Source: Prochlorococcus sp. AG-315-I14
GTDB lineage: Bacteria > Cyanobacteriota > Cyanobacteriia > PCC-6307 > Cyanobiaceae
Reading direction: 5' to 3'
Assembly (NCBI GenBank): GCA_003283665.1
Contig: QBWF01000002.1
Coordinates: 8,716-72,715 of the forward strand
DNA length: 64,000 nt
The notes below the pieces were generated by a model. That model saw only the letters and a list, made by a program, of their open reading frames with translations, made no database searches and was not told where the DNA came from. Both the position numbers and the translations under genes were made by a program. Within the stretch, counting starts at the first letter, position 1, and each line of letters starts with the position of its first letter. Shown piece after piece: positions 38,462 to 48,191 of the stretch.

Positions 38462-39523
38462 TTATTCTTTAGCTATGTCTAAGAGACTAGCAACAAGTTT
38501 TTCTAGTTTTAACCCAGAAGCTTCCCATAGCATTGGATACATACTTGTATTGGTAAAGCCAGGCAAGGTGTTTACTTCATTTAAATATACTTTTTGAGTG
38601 TTTTCTTCATAAAAGAAATCAACTCTTGCTAGTCCATAAGCATTAATGGCTTTGCATGCTTCTATTGCTAGGGATTTAATTTTATTAGATATTTCAATGT
38701 TTAGATCTGCAGGAATAATTGTTTTACTTAAACCTTCTGTATATTTTGTTTCGTAATTATACCAATCAGAACTAAATGTAACTTCACCAACTACTGATGT
38801 TTTCATGATTGATTTGCCGAGCACTCCGCATTCAAATTCTCTTCCTATTATATTTTTTTCTATTACAATCCTTTCGTCATAAGAAGAGGCTTGAGTAATT
38901 CCTTTTAATAACTCATCTTTTGCATATGCTTTAGTTATCCCAACTGAAGATCCTAGATTCGCAGGCTTTATAAAACAAGGATAATTAATTAGCTTATTTA
39001 CTTTTTCGATAATAGATTTCATATATGGATTATCTTGAAGACTACTCCTGTCTAAACTTATATATGGAACTTGAGGTAAATTAAATGATTTAAATACTGA
39101 CTTCATAGCTATTTTATCCATACCTAAAGCCGATCCAAGAACTCCCGATCCAACAAATGGCTTTCCGGTCAATTTAAATAATCCTTGAATAACACCATCT
39201 TCGCCATTGGGACCATGAAGAGCAGGGAACCAGATATCGATATCTTTACTTAGGCTTGTTAAATTAGCGAAATTATTTATCAAATTTACCTTCCTCTCTG
39301 AAAAAAGTGAATCTTTTTTTTCTTCCAATAGAATAGCTTCTGAAAATTCATGGTCATGCCAAAAACCAGATTTATCAATATAAATTGCTCGTGCTATAAA
39401 ACGTTTTTTATTATTTAAATGATTTAAAGCTTTTAAAATAGTTCTTGCAGATTTTATAGAGACTTCATGCTCACTAGATTCTCCACCAAAAACAACTCCT
39501 ATAATTAATTTATTAGTTGACAT
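38462..39523 (-). CDS. ddl: D-alanine--D-alanine ligase
   Basis: Makes the D-Ala-D-Ala dipeptide for peptidoglycan. The N-terminal GGESSEHEVS is the family signature. The ATP-grasp site shows FIKPANLGSSVGITKA and, near the C-terminus, VYLNEVNTLPGFTNTSMYP. It has 353 residues from ATG 39523. It leads a minus-strand group with an unknown gene, ftsQ and ftsZ, so wall synthesis and division are encoded together. Confidence 0.97.
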   Translation of the reverse strand: MSTNKLIIGVVFGGESSEHEVSIKSARTILKALNHLNNKKRFIARAIYIDKSGFWHDHEFSEAILLEEKKDSLFSERKVNLINNFANLTSLSKDIDIWFPALHGPNGEDGVIQGLFKLTGKPFVGSGVLGSALGMDKIAMKSVFKSFNLPQVPYISLDRSSLQDNPYMKSIIEKVNKLINYPCFIKPANLGSSVGITKAYAKDELLKGITQASSYDERIVIEKNIIGREFECGVLGKSIMKTSVVGEVTFSSDWYNYETKYTEGLSKTIIPADLNIEISNKIKSLAIEACKAINAYGLARVDFFYEENTQKVYLNEVNTLPGFTNTSMYPMLWEASGLKLEKLVASLLDIAKE

Positions 39524-39579
39524 ATTTAAATAATTAATAACCTATTAGGTGAGATTATTTTTTTGATATAATCAAACAT

Positions 39580-40971
39580 TCAAAGTAAAGATCCTGTTAA
39601 TGAAAATGGACGAATATCATTAATTTTTACCTTAATAAGTTCACCAGGTTGATGTAATCTTCCATTCTTTGAGCACATTGGAAAAAAAGTAAGACGGTTT
39701 GTACGTGTACGCCCCATTAACTGTAAACTATCTTTGGAATTTATATTCTCAATAAGTATTTCTTGAGATGAATTTCTATATCTTTCATTTCTTCCTTTGG
39801 CGATATTCTCTACTAAATTATTTATTTGTCTTAGTCTCTTAACTTTTATTTCTTCAGGTAATTGATCAGGCCAAGAAGCTGCTGGGGTGTTCGGCCTGGG
39901 AGAGTAGGCCGCAGTATTGACATGGTCAAATTTTATATCATCAATAACTGATAAGGTTTGCTCGAAATCTTTTTCACTTTCTCCTGGAAAAGCAACAATT
40001 GCATCACCACTAATAGCTGCGTTAGGGATCTTCTCTTTAATATAATTAATAATATCTTTATAGCTTTCGATAGTATACCCTCGCGCCATTCTTTTTAAAA
40101 TTTTGTTGCTTCCACTTTGAAATGGAATATGAAAGTGTTCACAGACCTTTGGAAGTTTTGCACAAACATCTATTAATTCCTTAGTAAAGTATCTAGGATG
40201 GCTAGTTGCAAATCTAAAACGTTCTATTCCATCAATATCATGAATATATTTTAATAGATAGGAAAGTGTTATTGGTGTAGAGCTTCTTTGATCAGTAATC
40301 TTAAAATCCCTGCCATAGGCATCTATATTTTGCCCCAAAAGAGTTATCTCTTTATAACCACTTTTTGCTAACTTTTCTATCTCATATTTAATTGCCTCTG
40401 GAGTTCTTGACTGTTCTTTTCCTCTTACTGAAGGAACTACACAATATGTACAACGTTCATTACATCCGTAAATGATATTTACCCATCCGCAAATAGAACT
40501 ATCTCTTCTAGGGTTGGTTATATCCTCAAGTATAAATTGTTCTTCAGTAGCTAGGACTTGTTGACCATTGTCAACTTGATTGAGCAAGCTTTCCAGCCGA
40601 TTGGCATGTTGAGGTCCCATTAGAAGATCTATTTCGGGGACTCTTCTTAAAAGGGCTTCTCCTTCCTGTTGAGCTAGACAACCTGCAACGATAATTTTTA
40701 AATGTGGTAATAATCTTTTTCTGATCGCCTGTCTACCTAGGTAGCTATAAACTTTTTGCTCAGCACTATCACGAATAGTACATGTGTTGTAGAGAACTAA
40801 ATCAGCCTTAAGTTCTTCTTCTGCTAGGTGATATCCCATCTCTTCCAATATCCCAGACATCCTTTCTGAGTCGGCTTTGTTCATTTGACATCCAAAGGTG
40901 GTGATCCAATAGCTGCCTCTAAACTTATTAATAGGTTCTTTTATACTTTTCTGTAGTTGAGCTGTTGTCAT
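39580..40971 (-). CDS. miaB: tRNA-2-methylthio-N6-dimethylallyladenosine synthase MiaB
   Basis: Radical SAM methylthiotransferase that modifies A37 of tRNAs reading UNN codons. The N-terminal cluster domain holds [14 protein letters not shown] plus two further Cys ([10 protein letters not shown] and AGCLAQ). The radical SAM motif is [13 protein letters not shown] domain closes the protein ([13 protein letters not shown] to PFSLTGSL). It has 463 residues from ATG 40971. A tRNA-His gene lies immediately upstream on the same strand. Confidence 0.96.
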   Translation of the reverse strand: MTTAQLQKSIKEPINKFRGSYWITTFGCQMNKADSERMSGILEEMGYHLAEEELKADLVLYNTCTIRDSAEQKVYSYLGRQAIRKRLLPHLKIIVAGCLAQQEGEALLRRVPEIDLLMGPQHANRLESLLNQVDNGQQVLATEEQFILEDITNPRRDSSICGWVNIIYGCNERCTYCVVPSVRGKEQSRTPEAIKYEIEKLAKSGYKEITLLGQNIDAYGRDFKITDQRSSTPITLSYLLKYIHDIDGIERFRFATSHPRYFTKELIDVCAKLPKVCEHFHIPFQSGSNKILKRMARGYTIESYKDIINYIKEKIPNAAISGDAIVAFPGESEKDFEQTLSVIDDIKFDHVNTAAYSPRPNTPAASWPDQLPEEIKVKRLRQINNLVENIAKGRNERYRNSSQEILIENINSKDSLQLMGRTRTNRLTFFPMCSKNGRLHQPGELIKVKINDIRPFSLTGSLL

Positions 40972-41048
40972 TGCGAATCTATATTTTTTCTTTGAACTAA
41001 AAATAGTCTAGAAAATTTATAAAATAGGATTAAAAAAAAGAATTAAAG

Positions 41049-41122
41049 GGCGAGTGAGGGGATTCGAACCCCCGGATGGCGGCACCACAAGCCGCTGCCT
41101 TAACCACTTGGCGACACCCGCC
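41049..41122 (-). tRNA. tRNA-His (anticodon GTG)
   Basis: On the minus strand, acceptor arms GCGGGTG and CACTCGC pair (one G-T). The anticodon stem GCGGC/GCCGC encloses TTGTGGT with anticodon GTG. A genome-encoded extra G at the 5' end opposite a C discriminator is the usual mark of tRNA-His. No encoded CCA. Confidence 0.97.
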
Positions 41123-41325
41123 TCATACTGAGAATCTACCAAAGTTTTGTCATTTTAAGTTTGTAAAATGACTTTGCTAAATATCTTCCTCTATTATTCT
41201 AACTGGAAATTTTCTTGAATTATCACTTTTTGTATGTTGATCACAACGCATTTCTAAGATATTAAAGTTACTGTAAATTTGAAGACCTTGAAAAGAGGCT
41301 TTGGATTTGGGGATCGTATTTTTAG

Positions 41326-42594
41326 GTGACTTTCGAAAAAGAAGAACTTTTTGCAACTACTCAAGCATCAGGATGCATAGATGTTTTGGTGCCCAGATGT
41401 TTGATTGGGAATGGAGCAAATATTTGTGGGCTACCAGTTGATTTGGAGGGGTTGTGTTCGCTTCGACTCTCCTGGAAAGATGGAAAGATTTCTTCAATCA
41501 AAGGGATACCTGAAGACTCTAAGCTCCCTAATGAGATTCTCTTACCTAGATTTACAGAGCCTCATGCTCATATTGATAAGGCATTTACATGGAATCGTTC
41601 TCCTAATTTAAGAGGTAGTTATGAAGGTGCTCTTGAAGCAAATTTGAGACATTATGAAGCTAGATCCGAGGAGGATTTACTTTGTAGCTCGGAAAAATCA
41701 TTAGATTTAGCCTTTTCAAATGGAATCAGAGCAATACGCTCTCATATTGATAGCTTTGGAAAAAATGCCCTCAAAGATTGGGATCTTATAGGGGACGTTA
41801 GAAAAAAATGGCAAGAAAAAATTCTCTTGCAATATGTAGCTCTAGTTCCATTGGAGTTTTGGGAGACATATGAAGGTGAACTTTTGGCTAAAAGAGTTGC
41901 ATTTTCTGGAGATCTTTTAGGAGGAGTCGTTGCACCACCTTATAACAAGAAAAAAACTTTTAAATCTTTAGTGCACTTAATTCAGCTTGCAAATCAGCTT
42001 GATTGTGATATTGATCTTCATATTGATGAGTCTCAATCAAGTGCTGCAGCAGGGTTGAAATTACTTTTAAAAGCATTAGAGCAAGTAGAAAATAAGGTAT
42101 CAATAACTTGTAGTCATTTGAGTAGCATGGCTCTATTAGGTCAACAAAAATTATCCCAGCTGGCGGCAAAAATGTATACCTACAAAGTAAATGTAGTAGC
42201 TTTGCCACTTACTAACTCTTGGTTGCTAGGAAGAAAAGATCGTTCTACGTTGATTAAACGCCCATTAGCCCCTATTTTCGAATTGCAAAAGGCAGGGGTA
42301 GTTGTAGCTGTAGGAGGCGACAATGTGAATGATTCTTGGTTTCCTCTATCAAGTTTTGATCCGATTAATTTGATGGCCTTTTCAATGTCAATTGCTCATT
42401 TATCACCATGGGATAGATTAGGACTTTCACCATTTAGCACCTCTGCGGCACATTTGCTCGGTCTTGAATGGAAGGGGTATTTAGAAATAGGAAGCCCTGC
42501 TGATTGGGTGTTGTTAGATTCAAATAGTTGGGTGGAAGCATTATCAAGCAAACCTAAAAAAAGAGTAGTAGTTAAGGGGAACTTCTTGGATTAA
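41326..42594 (+). CDS. Amidohydrolase of the cytosine deaminase-like group
   Basis: A 422-residue metal-dependent hydrolase. Metal and catalytic segments line up with cytosine deaminase CodA: EPHAHIDKAFT (His-x-His), LHIDES (His and Glu), CSHLSSM (His) and GGDNVNDSWFP (Asp). CodA has GHDD at the last site; here the His is replaced by Gly, so the substrate may differ. The start is GTG 41326. The next gene, an FAD-linked oxidase, starts 39 bases after the stop, suggesting one pathway. Substrate unknown. Confidence 0.85.
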   Translation: MTFEKEELFATTQASGCIDVLVPRCLIGNGANICGLPVDLEGLCSLRLSWKDGKISSIKGIPEDSKLPNEILLPRFTEPHAHIDKAFTWNRSPNLRGSYEGALEANLRHYEARSEEDLLCSSEKSLDLAFSNGIRAIRSHIDSFGKNALKDWDLIGDVRKKWQEKILLQYVALVPLEFWETYEGELLAKRVAFSGDLLGGVVAPPYNKKKTFKSLVHLIQLANQLDCDIDLHIDESQSSAAAGLKLLLKALEQVENKVSITCSHLSSMALLGQQKLSQLAAKMYTYKVNVVALPLTNSWLLGRKDRSTLIKRPLAPIFELQKAGVVVAVGGDNVNDSWFPLSSFDPINLMAFSMSIAHLSPWDRLGLSPFSTSAAHLLGLEWKGYLEIGSPADWVLLDSNSWVEALSSKPKKRVVVKGNFLD

Positions 42595-42633
42595 ATTCTT
42601 AAAGAAAAACTCGAAATTTATTGATTTCCTCTA

Positions 42634-43992
42634 ATGACTCAGAAGTACGAAATAGAAAAAGTTAAAAGCGAGCTCGAATTAGTTGTCGATTTGGAGCTTT
42701 ATCAAAAATCTTCGGACTTGAAAAGGCTGTCTAAAGATTTTTATGATTATTCTCCGATACTAAATAAGCAGTTGAAGAATTGTATCGCTGAGATAGTAGT
42801 TCGTCCCTTATCTGTAAATGCAATTATTAATACAGCCGAGATTTGCAATAAATATTCTGTTCCTTTGACCTTGAGAGGTTCAGGAACAGGGAATTACGGG
42901 CAATGTGTCCCTCTGAAAGGTGGAATAGTTATGGTTATGTCTGGTCTTCGTAAGATAAGAAATTTCAATAAAGAAACAGGAGAAATAACAGTTGAAGCTG
43001 GTTGCCTCCTGAGAGACATTAATGAAGTATTGATTGACTATGGTCGCCAATTACGATTACTCCCAAGCACCTGGAGAAGTGCATCAGTTGCTGGTTTTAT
43101 TGCTGGAGGGTCGGGAGGCATAGGCTCTGTTAGATGGGGCTTTTTACGAGATCCTGGGCATTTAAAAGAACTCGAAATAATAACGCTAGTGGACTCTCCT
43201 CAAAAAATGAAGTTATTTGCAGATGATGCAGAAGCTTTGAATCATGCCTATGGAACTAATGGGATAATTAGTGCATTAACAATAACAACAACCCCTTTGG
43301 TTAAATGGCATGAAGTTGTTGTCGATTGTTTGGAGTGGACTCAAGCAGTGCAACTATTAAAAAACATCAATTGTGCTGCACTTGATCTCTATTTAGCGAC
43401 TCTATTAGAGAAAGAGATTGTTGATAGGCTTCCCCACTGGTGTGGCAAGCCAGAAAATAAACATAGAATTTTACTTTTAGTTGCACCCGATGGTGTGAGC
43501 ACAATTCGACGACTTTCAAAATTAAGTAATGCAGACTTCTATGATCTTGGTCCTGAAAACCTAAAGGCTGGAACAGGCTTACGAGAATTATCTTGGAACC
43601 ATACAACTTTGCATATGCGCAGCCTGAATCCTAATTGGACATATTTACAAATGCTTCTTCCTCAACCTGAGTTAGAGATGATGCAAATACTTAAGACTGA
43701 GTTGGGTGATAATCTTCTTTGGCATATAGAATGCGTTCGTCAGAATGGTGAGCAAAGAATGGCTTCTTTGCCAGTAGTGAATTGGCAGGGGGAAGAATCA
43801 ATGAACAAGTTGATAAGTCGTTGCAAAGATTTGGGAGCTGTAATTTTCAATCCACATACAATAACTGTTGAGGATGGAGGCCTTGGTGTGATTGATTCTG
43901 ATCAAGTACAGGCCAAGAGGAACTATGACCCAAAAGGCCTCCTTAATCCTGGAAAACTTAAAGGATGGTTGATGAATAGTGACCCTTCCTAG
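42634..43992 (+). CDS. FAD-linked oxidase (GlcD-like, PCMH-type FAD domain)
   Basis: A 452-residue flavoprotein. The FAD domain shows RPLSVNAIINTAEICN, the glycine-rich LRGSGTGNYGQCVPLKGGIV and SVAGFIAGGSGGIGS. The C-terminal part is the FAD-oxidase C domain, ending NYDPKGLLNPGKL, as in glycolate and lactate oxidase subunits. No Fe-S partner such as GlcF is adjacent. Paired with the preceding amidohydrolase, likely in one operon. The substrate cannot be named. Confidence 0.87.
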   Translation: MTQKYEIEKVKSELELVVDLELYQKSSDLKRLSKDFYDYSPILNKQLKNCIAEIVVRPLSVNAIINTAEICNKYSVPLTLRGSGTGNYGQCVPLKGGIVMVMSGLRKIRNFNKETGEITVEAGCLLRDINEVLIDYGRQLRLLPSTWRSASVAGFIAGGSGGIGSVRWGFLRDPGHLKELEIITLVDSPQKMKLFADDAEALNHAYGTNGIISALTITTTPLVKWHEVVVDCLEWTQAVQLLKNINCAALDLYLATLLEKEIVDRLPHWCGKPENKHRILLLVAPDGVSTIRRLSKLSNADFYDLGPENLKAGTGLRELSWNHTTLHMRSLNPNWTYLQMLLPQPELEMMQILKTELGDNLLWHIECVRQNGEQRMASLPVVNWQGEESMNKLISRCKDLGAVIFNPHTITVEDGGLGVIDSDQVQAKRNYDPKGLLNPGKLKGWLMNSDPS

Positions 43993-44015
43993 ATGATTTT
44001 TCTAGTATAATTAAA

Positions 44016-45254
44016 TCAACTATCAAGTAGTTTCTTATCAAATAGATCGCCTATTAAATATAGTGATCCTGCTATAACAGGTGGAGGAGATACCCATTTT
44101 TCTTCCTTTAGAAGGATCAATAAGACTTCTTGAACACTATTAGCTTCATTTATTTTATTTGAATACTTTGGACAATAATCAAGAATTTGTGCTTTAGACC
44201 AGCTGTTATGCCAAGGAATAGGAACTATCCATGCCATATCATTCTTCTTGAGAAGATAATTTAAAATGTTCTTAACATCTTTTTGTTTTTGAATACCAAG
44301 TATCCACATAACTCCAGACTCTTGATCTTTCCATGTGTTTCTCTCTATTGATAATTGTTTTGCTGCATTTGGATTATGAGCACCATCTAGAATAACTGGC
44401 ATCCCTTTCCATTTGCATTCTTGAAGTCTTGCAGGCCATTTTGCGATGGAAAGACCTTTGCGAATATTATTTTCAGAAATATTCCACCCAATTTTCTTTA
44501 ATGATTCGATAGCACCTTTTGCTACAGCTGCATTTTCTCTTTGTATCAATCCTGGTATGCCTAGGTCCCAATCATTTGATAGCGGTTTTACCCAGTGAAT
44601 TTCCGCATTTTGTCTTTCAACTGTAGCTTGCAAGATTCTATTAACATTAGGGTGCTGATTTGCGGTGATAACTGTACTCCTTGGAGTTATCACAGCGGCT
44701 TTTTCTTTGGCGATTTCTTCTAAGTCATCACCTAAGTATTCGCAATGATCAAGGCCTATAGCTCCTAGAGCGATAATAGGTCTATGTCCATGAGAAGTTG
44801 TTGCATCAAGCCTTCCCCCCAATCCTACTTCAAGAATAAGGAGCTCAACGCTTTTTGAGGAGAAATATTTTAAAGCGATTGCAATTACTGATTCGAAAGG
44901 AGTTAGCTCATATTTCTCTATTATTGGGCTTATGCTTTTTTTTAAAAAATTAAATTCTTTTATTGGTATTTGTTTGTCATTTATGCATATCCTCTCAATC
45001 CAATCTACTAAATGGGGTGAGGTAGTTATTCCGGTTTTAATGCCTACAGTTGTGAGAATACTATTGATGAAACTTGAAATAGAACCTTTACCATTTGTCC
45101 CGGCTATTTGTATCGCAGGGGTCTCTTTACAGGGAAGGCCCATGTCATGGATAGCCATTCTCATACGATCTAATCCAAGATTCATATCTCGTTGTTCAGA
45201 TGTTTGCCCTTTTAAATGAAAATCTGATTTTTTTATGAAAGCTTCTTTAGGCAT
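44016..45254 (-). CDS. folC: Folylpolyglutamate synthase / dihydrofolate synthase
   Basis: Mur-ligase-like enzyme that adds glutamate to folates. The P-loop is IAGTNGKGSISSFI, followed by SPHLVDWIERI and LEVGLGGRLDATTS. The C-terminal LDGAHNPNAAKQL is the family mark. It has 412 residues from ATG 45254. The start lies inside the 3' end of argD (22-base overlap), so the two are likely co-translated. Confidence 0.95.
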   Translation of the reverse strand: MPKEAFIKKSDFHLKGQTSEQRDMNLGLDRMRMAIHDMGLPCKETPAIQIAGTNGKGSISSFINSILTTVGIKTGITTSPHLVDWIERICINDKQIPIKEFNFLKKSISPIIEKYELTPFESVIAIALKYFSSKSVELLILEVGLGGRLDATTSHGHRPIIALGAIGLDHCEYLGDDLEEIAKEKAAVITPRSTVITANQHPNVNRILQATVERQNAEIHWVKPLSNDWDLGIPGLIQRENAAVAKGAIESLKKIGWNISENNIRKGLSIAKWPARLQECKWKGMPVILDGAHNPNAAKQLSIERNTWKDQESGVMWILGIQKQKDVKNILNYLLKKNDMAWIVPIPWHNSWSKAQILDYCPKYSNKINEANSVQEVLLILLKEEKWVSPPPVIAGSLYLIGDLFDKKLLDS

Positions 45255-46414
45255 GTGTCGAGCTTCTCTAAAAGTTGATTGATTTCATTTTTTGTAATGG
45301 TTAAAGGAGGGACAAATCGAACTACTTTTTCACCGGCAGATACTATTAGTAATTTTTCTTGTAAAGCAGCTTTGACAATGTCTAGTGCTGTCAAATTGAT
45401 GTTGTCTTTTAATACAAGCCCCTGAATGAGTCCCATTCCTCTAGTTTTAAGAATAATCTTTGAATATTTTTTAGAAAGATTAGTCAACCCATCTTTTAGT
45501 TGGTCACCTCGCTTCTTTATTTTTGTCAAGAGGTTTCTTCTCTTGATTTCTTTTCCTACTGTCAATGCTGCTCTGCAAGCAAAAGGATTCCCACCAAAAG
45601 TGCTGGCATGGTCGCCAGGCTCAAATATATCAGCAGATTGATTTACTAAAAGGGCTCCAATTGCATGCCCTCCCCCAAGTCCTTTAGCTAGTGAACAAAC
45701 ATCAGGTTCAATACCAAATTGCTCATAGCCCCAAAGAGTTCCTGTCCTTCCCATACCTGTTTGAACTTCATCGAATATCAATAAAATATTGCTCTTTGAA
45801 CATTTATCTCTGATTAATTTCAAGAATGACTGTTTCCCAACGTTTACTCCTCCTTCTCCTTGTATGGGTTCAATTAATACTGCAGCTATTTTTGGACCTG
45901 TTTCTTCTAATTGAGTAAATAAATTTTCAAAAGATTCATTGTCGTTGTAATTGAAGAATTTAAAACCATCGACCATCGGCTCAAACCCTTTATGGTATTT
46001 AGGCTGACCTGTTGCACTTATTGCTGCAAGAGTTCTTCCATGAAAGCTTTCCTTGCAACAAAGAATAATTGGTTGATTGATATGACGATTTTGATGCCCA
46101 TGTTTCCTGGCTAATTTAATAGCAGCTTCATTAGCTTCAGCTCCGCTGTTGCAGAAAAAGACGCTCTTTGCAAAACTATTTTTTGTTAACCAATCTGCGA
46201 GTTCCTCTTGCTCGGGAATTAAATAGAGATTGGAGACATGCTGTAATTTATTAAGTTGTTTAGTTAGGGATCTTTTTAGCGCTTTATCACTATGACCGAG
46301 TGAACAGGTTGCTATTCCTGCAATCCCATCAAGATATTTTTTACCATTATCATCCCAAACCCAAGAGCCTTTGCCTCTTATTAGATTTATTGGGAATCTT
46401 TTATAAGTTCCCAT
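45233..46414 (-). CDS. argD: Acetylornithine aminotransferase
   Basis: PLP enzyme of arginine synthesis. The motifs FCNSGAEANEAAIKLAR, IFDEVQTGMGRTG and SLAKGLGGGHAIGA, with the PLP-binding Lys, are clear. I set the start at ATG 46414 (MGTYKRFP). The open frame runs on to 46498, but that part only translates the tRNA-Leu gene. The gene begins eight bases after the tRNA. The true length is 393 residues. Confidence 0.95.
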   Translation of the reverse strand: MGTYKRFPINLIRGKGSWVWDDNGKKYLDGIAGIATCSLGHSDKALKRSLTKQLNKLQHVSNLYLIPEQEELADWLTKNSFAKSVFFCNSGAEANEAAIKLARKHGHQNRHINQPIILCCKESFHGRTLAAISATGQPKYHKGFEPMVDGFKFFNYNDNESFENLFTQLEETGPKIAAVLIEPIQGEGGVNVGKQSFLKLIRDKCSKSNILLIFDEVQTGMGRTGTLWGYEQFGIEPDVCSLAKGLGGGHAIGALLVNQSADIFEPGDHASTFGGNPFACRAALTVGKEIKRRNLLTKIKKRGDQLKDGLTNLSKKYSKIILKTRGMGLIQGLVLKDNINLTALDIVKAALQEKLLIVSAGEKVVRFVPPLTITKNEINQLLEKLDTCLKKLS

Positions 46415-46422
46415 TACTGAAG

Positions 46423-46504
46423 TGGGAGCGGTCGGACTTGAACCGACAAACCCGAAGGTGCCGCATTTTGAGTGCGGTGCGTCTACCAATTCCACCACGC
46501 TCCC
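46423..46504 (-). tRNA. tRNA-Leu (anticodon CAA)
   Basis: On the minus strand GGGAGCG and CGCTCCC form the acceptor stem. CCGCA and TGCGG enclose the loop CTCAAAA with anticodon CAA. A long variable arm and GGTTCAAGTCC T loop identify a class II tRNA-Leu of 82 bases. It lies directly upstream of argD. Confidence 0.96.
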
Positions 46505-46544
46505 TTGTTTCTAATTTTATGTCAAAACTAGCAAGAATTTGAAA

Positions 46545-47918
46545 TTAAGCTGCTTTTTGATTGGTATTTATATTCTCTTCTTCAATTAAAGCTTTGGATG
46601 AAGGTTGATAATAAGAAACTTTTCTGACTTTTCTATAAATGTTTGCCCCAGAATTATTTAATTTTTCTTCTAAATTTTCATATCCTCTGTCGAGATGTTC
46701 TAGCCCTGTAAATACACTCTTCCCATTTGCTGAGATACATGCGAGGACAATCGCAGCTGAAGAACGTAAATCTCCTCCCATAACATTTGAGCCTTTTAAT
46801 TCTTTTACTCCAGTAATTAGAGCAACATTTTTATTTACATGAATCGAGGCTCCCATCTTTTGTAGTTGACTAACATGTTGCATCCTGTTTTCAAAAACTT
46901 TTTCTTTAATTTTGCTTGAACCTTTTGCTGTTGCCATCAAAGCCATAAATGGAGCTTGAAGATCTGTAGGGAATCCTGGATATGGCCGAGTAATTACATT
47001 TACTCCTTTAATTTCTCGTGGAGTAATTTTTAAGTAATTCCCAGTTGGGATAATTGAACATCCACACTCTTTAAGCTTTGAAATGACTGAATTTAAATGG
47101 CTTAATATTACTGGGCCCACAAGGACTGTAGAACGAGTTATGGCAGCTGCTATGAGTAGGGTTCCCGCTTCTATTCTGTCTGGGATAACACTATGAGAAG
47201 TTCCTTTTAAAGTCTCAACACCAATCACTGAGATCCTTTCAGACCCTGCGCCTTTGATACGAGCTCCCATGGAATTGAGCATTTCTGCAAGATCTTGGAT
47301 CTCTGGTTCTTTGGCTGCATTGCATATCGTTGTTGTACCACTTGCTAAGCAAGAGGCCATTAAAATTGTCTCGGTTGCACCGACGCTTGGGTAATTAAGG
47401 GTTATGTTTGCTCCTCTTAATCTTTTATTTTGGCTCGCTATTTTGGCAGTAACCACATCATTTGTAATCTCTACATTTGCTCCAAGAGCTTTCAATCCAT
47501 TGATGTGTTCATCAACAGGTCGTGCGCCAATATCGCATCCACCAGGTAAAGGTATTTTTGCTTCTCCAAGTCTTGTGAGTAATGGACCAATACAAAAAAA
47601 ACTTGCTCTTAAGCTATTTACGAGCTGACGAGGTAATTCTGCGTTGAAAATATCAGATGCATCAATCTCTAAGAACTTTGAACCTTTAGTTAATTTTGCC
47701 CCCAAAATGCTAAGAATATTTGACATGACATCAATATCCGTAAGATTCGGGACATTTTCTATAACAACCTTTTCCTTTGTCAAAAGAGTAGCAGCCATCA
47801 AAGCAAGAGATGAGTTTTTTGCTCCACTCACTTTCAAAAAACCAGACAGCTCAGTTTCTCCTTGAACCTCCAAATGTAGCGGAAGAGTTTTATTTTTTCT
47901 TGTCTCTACGCTACTCAT
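46545..47918 (-). CDS. murA: UDP-N-acetylglucosamine 1-carboxyvinyltransferase
   Basis: First committed step of peptidoglycan synthesis. The N-terminal SGAKNSSLALMAA and the active-site loop LPGGCDIGARPVD, with Cys 128 as the fosfomycin-target residue, are intact. It has 457 residues with an extended N-terminus and C-terminus. The start is ATG 47918. It shares a 273-base spacer with the divergent methyltransferase gene. Confidence 0.97.
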   Translation of the reverse strand: MSSVETRKNKTLPLHLEVQGETELSGFLKVSGAKNSSLALMAATLLTKEKVVIENVPNLTDIDVMSNILSILGAKLTKGSKFLEIDASDIFNAELPRQLVNSLRASFFCIGPLLTRLGEAKIPLPGGCDIGARPVDEHINGLKALGANVEITNDVVTAKIASQNKRLRGANITLNYPSVGATETILMASCLASGTTTICNAAKEPEIQDLAEMLNSMGARIKGAGSERISVIGVETLKGTSHSVIPDRIEAGTLLIAAAITRSTVLVGPVILSHLNSVISKLKECGCSIIPTGNYLKITPREIKGVNVITRPYPGFPTDLQAPFMALMATAKGSSKIKEKVFENRMQHVSQLQKMGASIHVNKNVALITGVKELKGSNVMGGDLRSSAAIVLACISANGKSVFTGLEHLDRGYENLEEKLNNSGANIYRKVRKVSYYQPSSKALIEEENINTNQKAA

Positions 47919-48016
47919 GCATAATTACTACTTACGAAATCATGATGCCAAGAGGACCTTACATCGTCTAGTCTGAATTATCGAAAATTGATGGCTTTCG
48001 GTTAAATAAATACTTT

Positions 48017-48042
48017 ATTTCTTCTTTTTAGAAGAAATTTTT
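48017..48042 (+). terminator. Orphan terminator-like hairpin
   Basis: ATTTCTTCT (48017-48025) and AGAAGAAAT (48030-48038) form a perfect 9-bp stem with a TTTT loop, followed by TTTT. It lies in the spacer between the divergent murA and methyltransferase genes, where no plus-strand gene ends. It could terminate an unseen small RNA or be a chance AT-rich palindrome. Confidence 0.35.
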
Positions 48043-48191
48043 AGCGTTGGCTTCTCTTCAATAAGATCTTTTTTTTTCAAACTAGATCTATTGTGAAAAG
48101 ATTAAGAAAGGTATTTTTATTATGAGTAAAAATAAATTTCACAAAATTGAAAATATTTTGAGGTCTAGAAATTAAAAATCTAAATTCACCA

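Noticed and set aside
46415..46498. Extra 28 codons at the start of argD (MVELVDAP...)
   Set aside because: This stretch is the tRNA-Leu gene read as protein. ATG 46414 gives the normal ArgD start.
48122..48176. 17-codon ORF starting MSKNKFHK before the methyltransferase
   Set aside because: Too short and AT-rich, with no ribosome site or coupling to the next gene.
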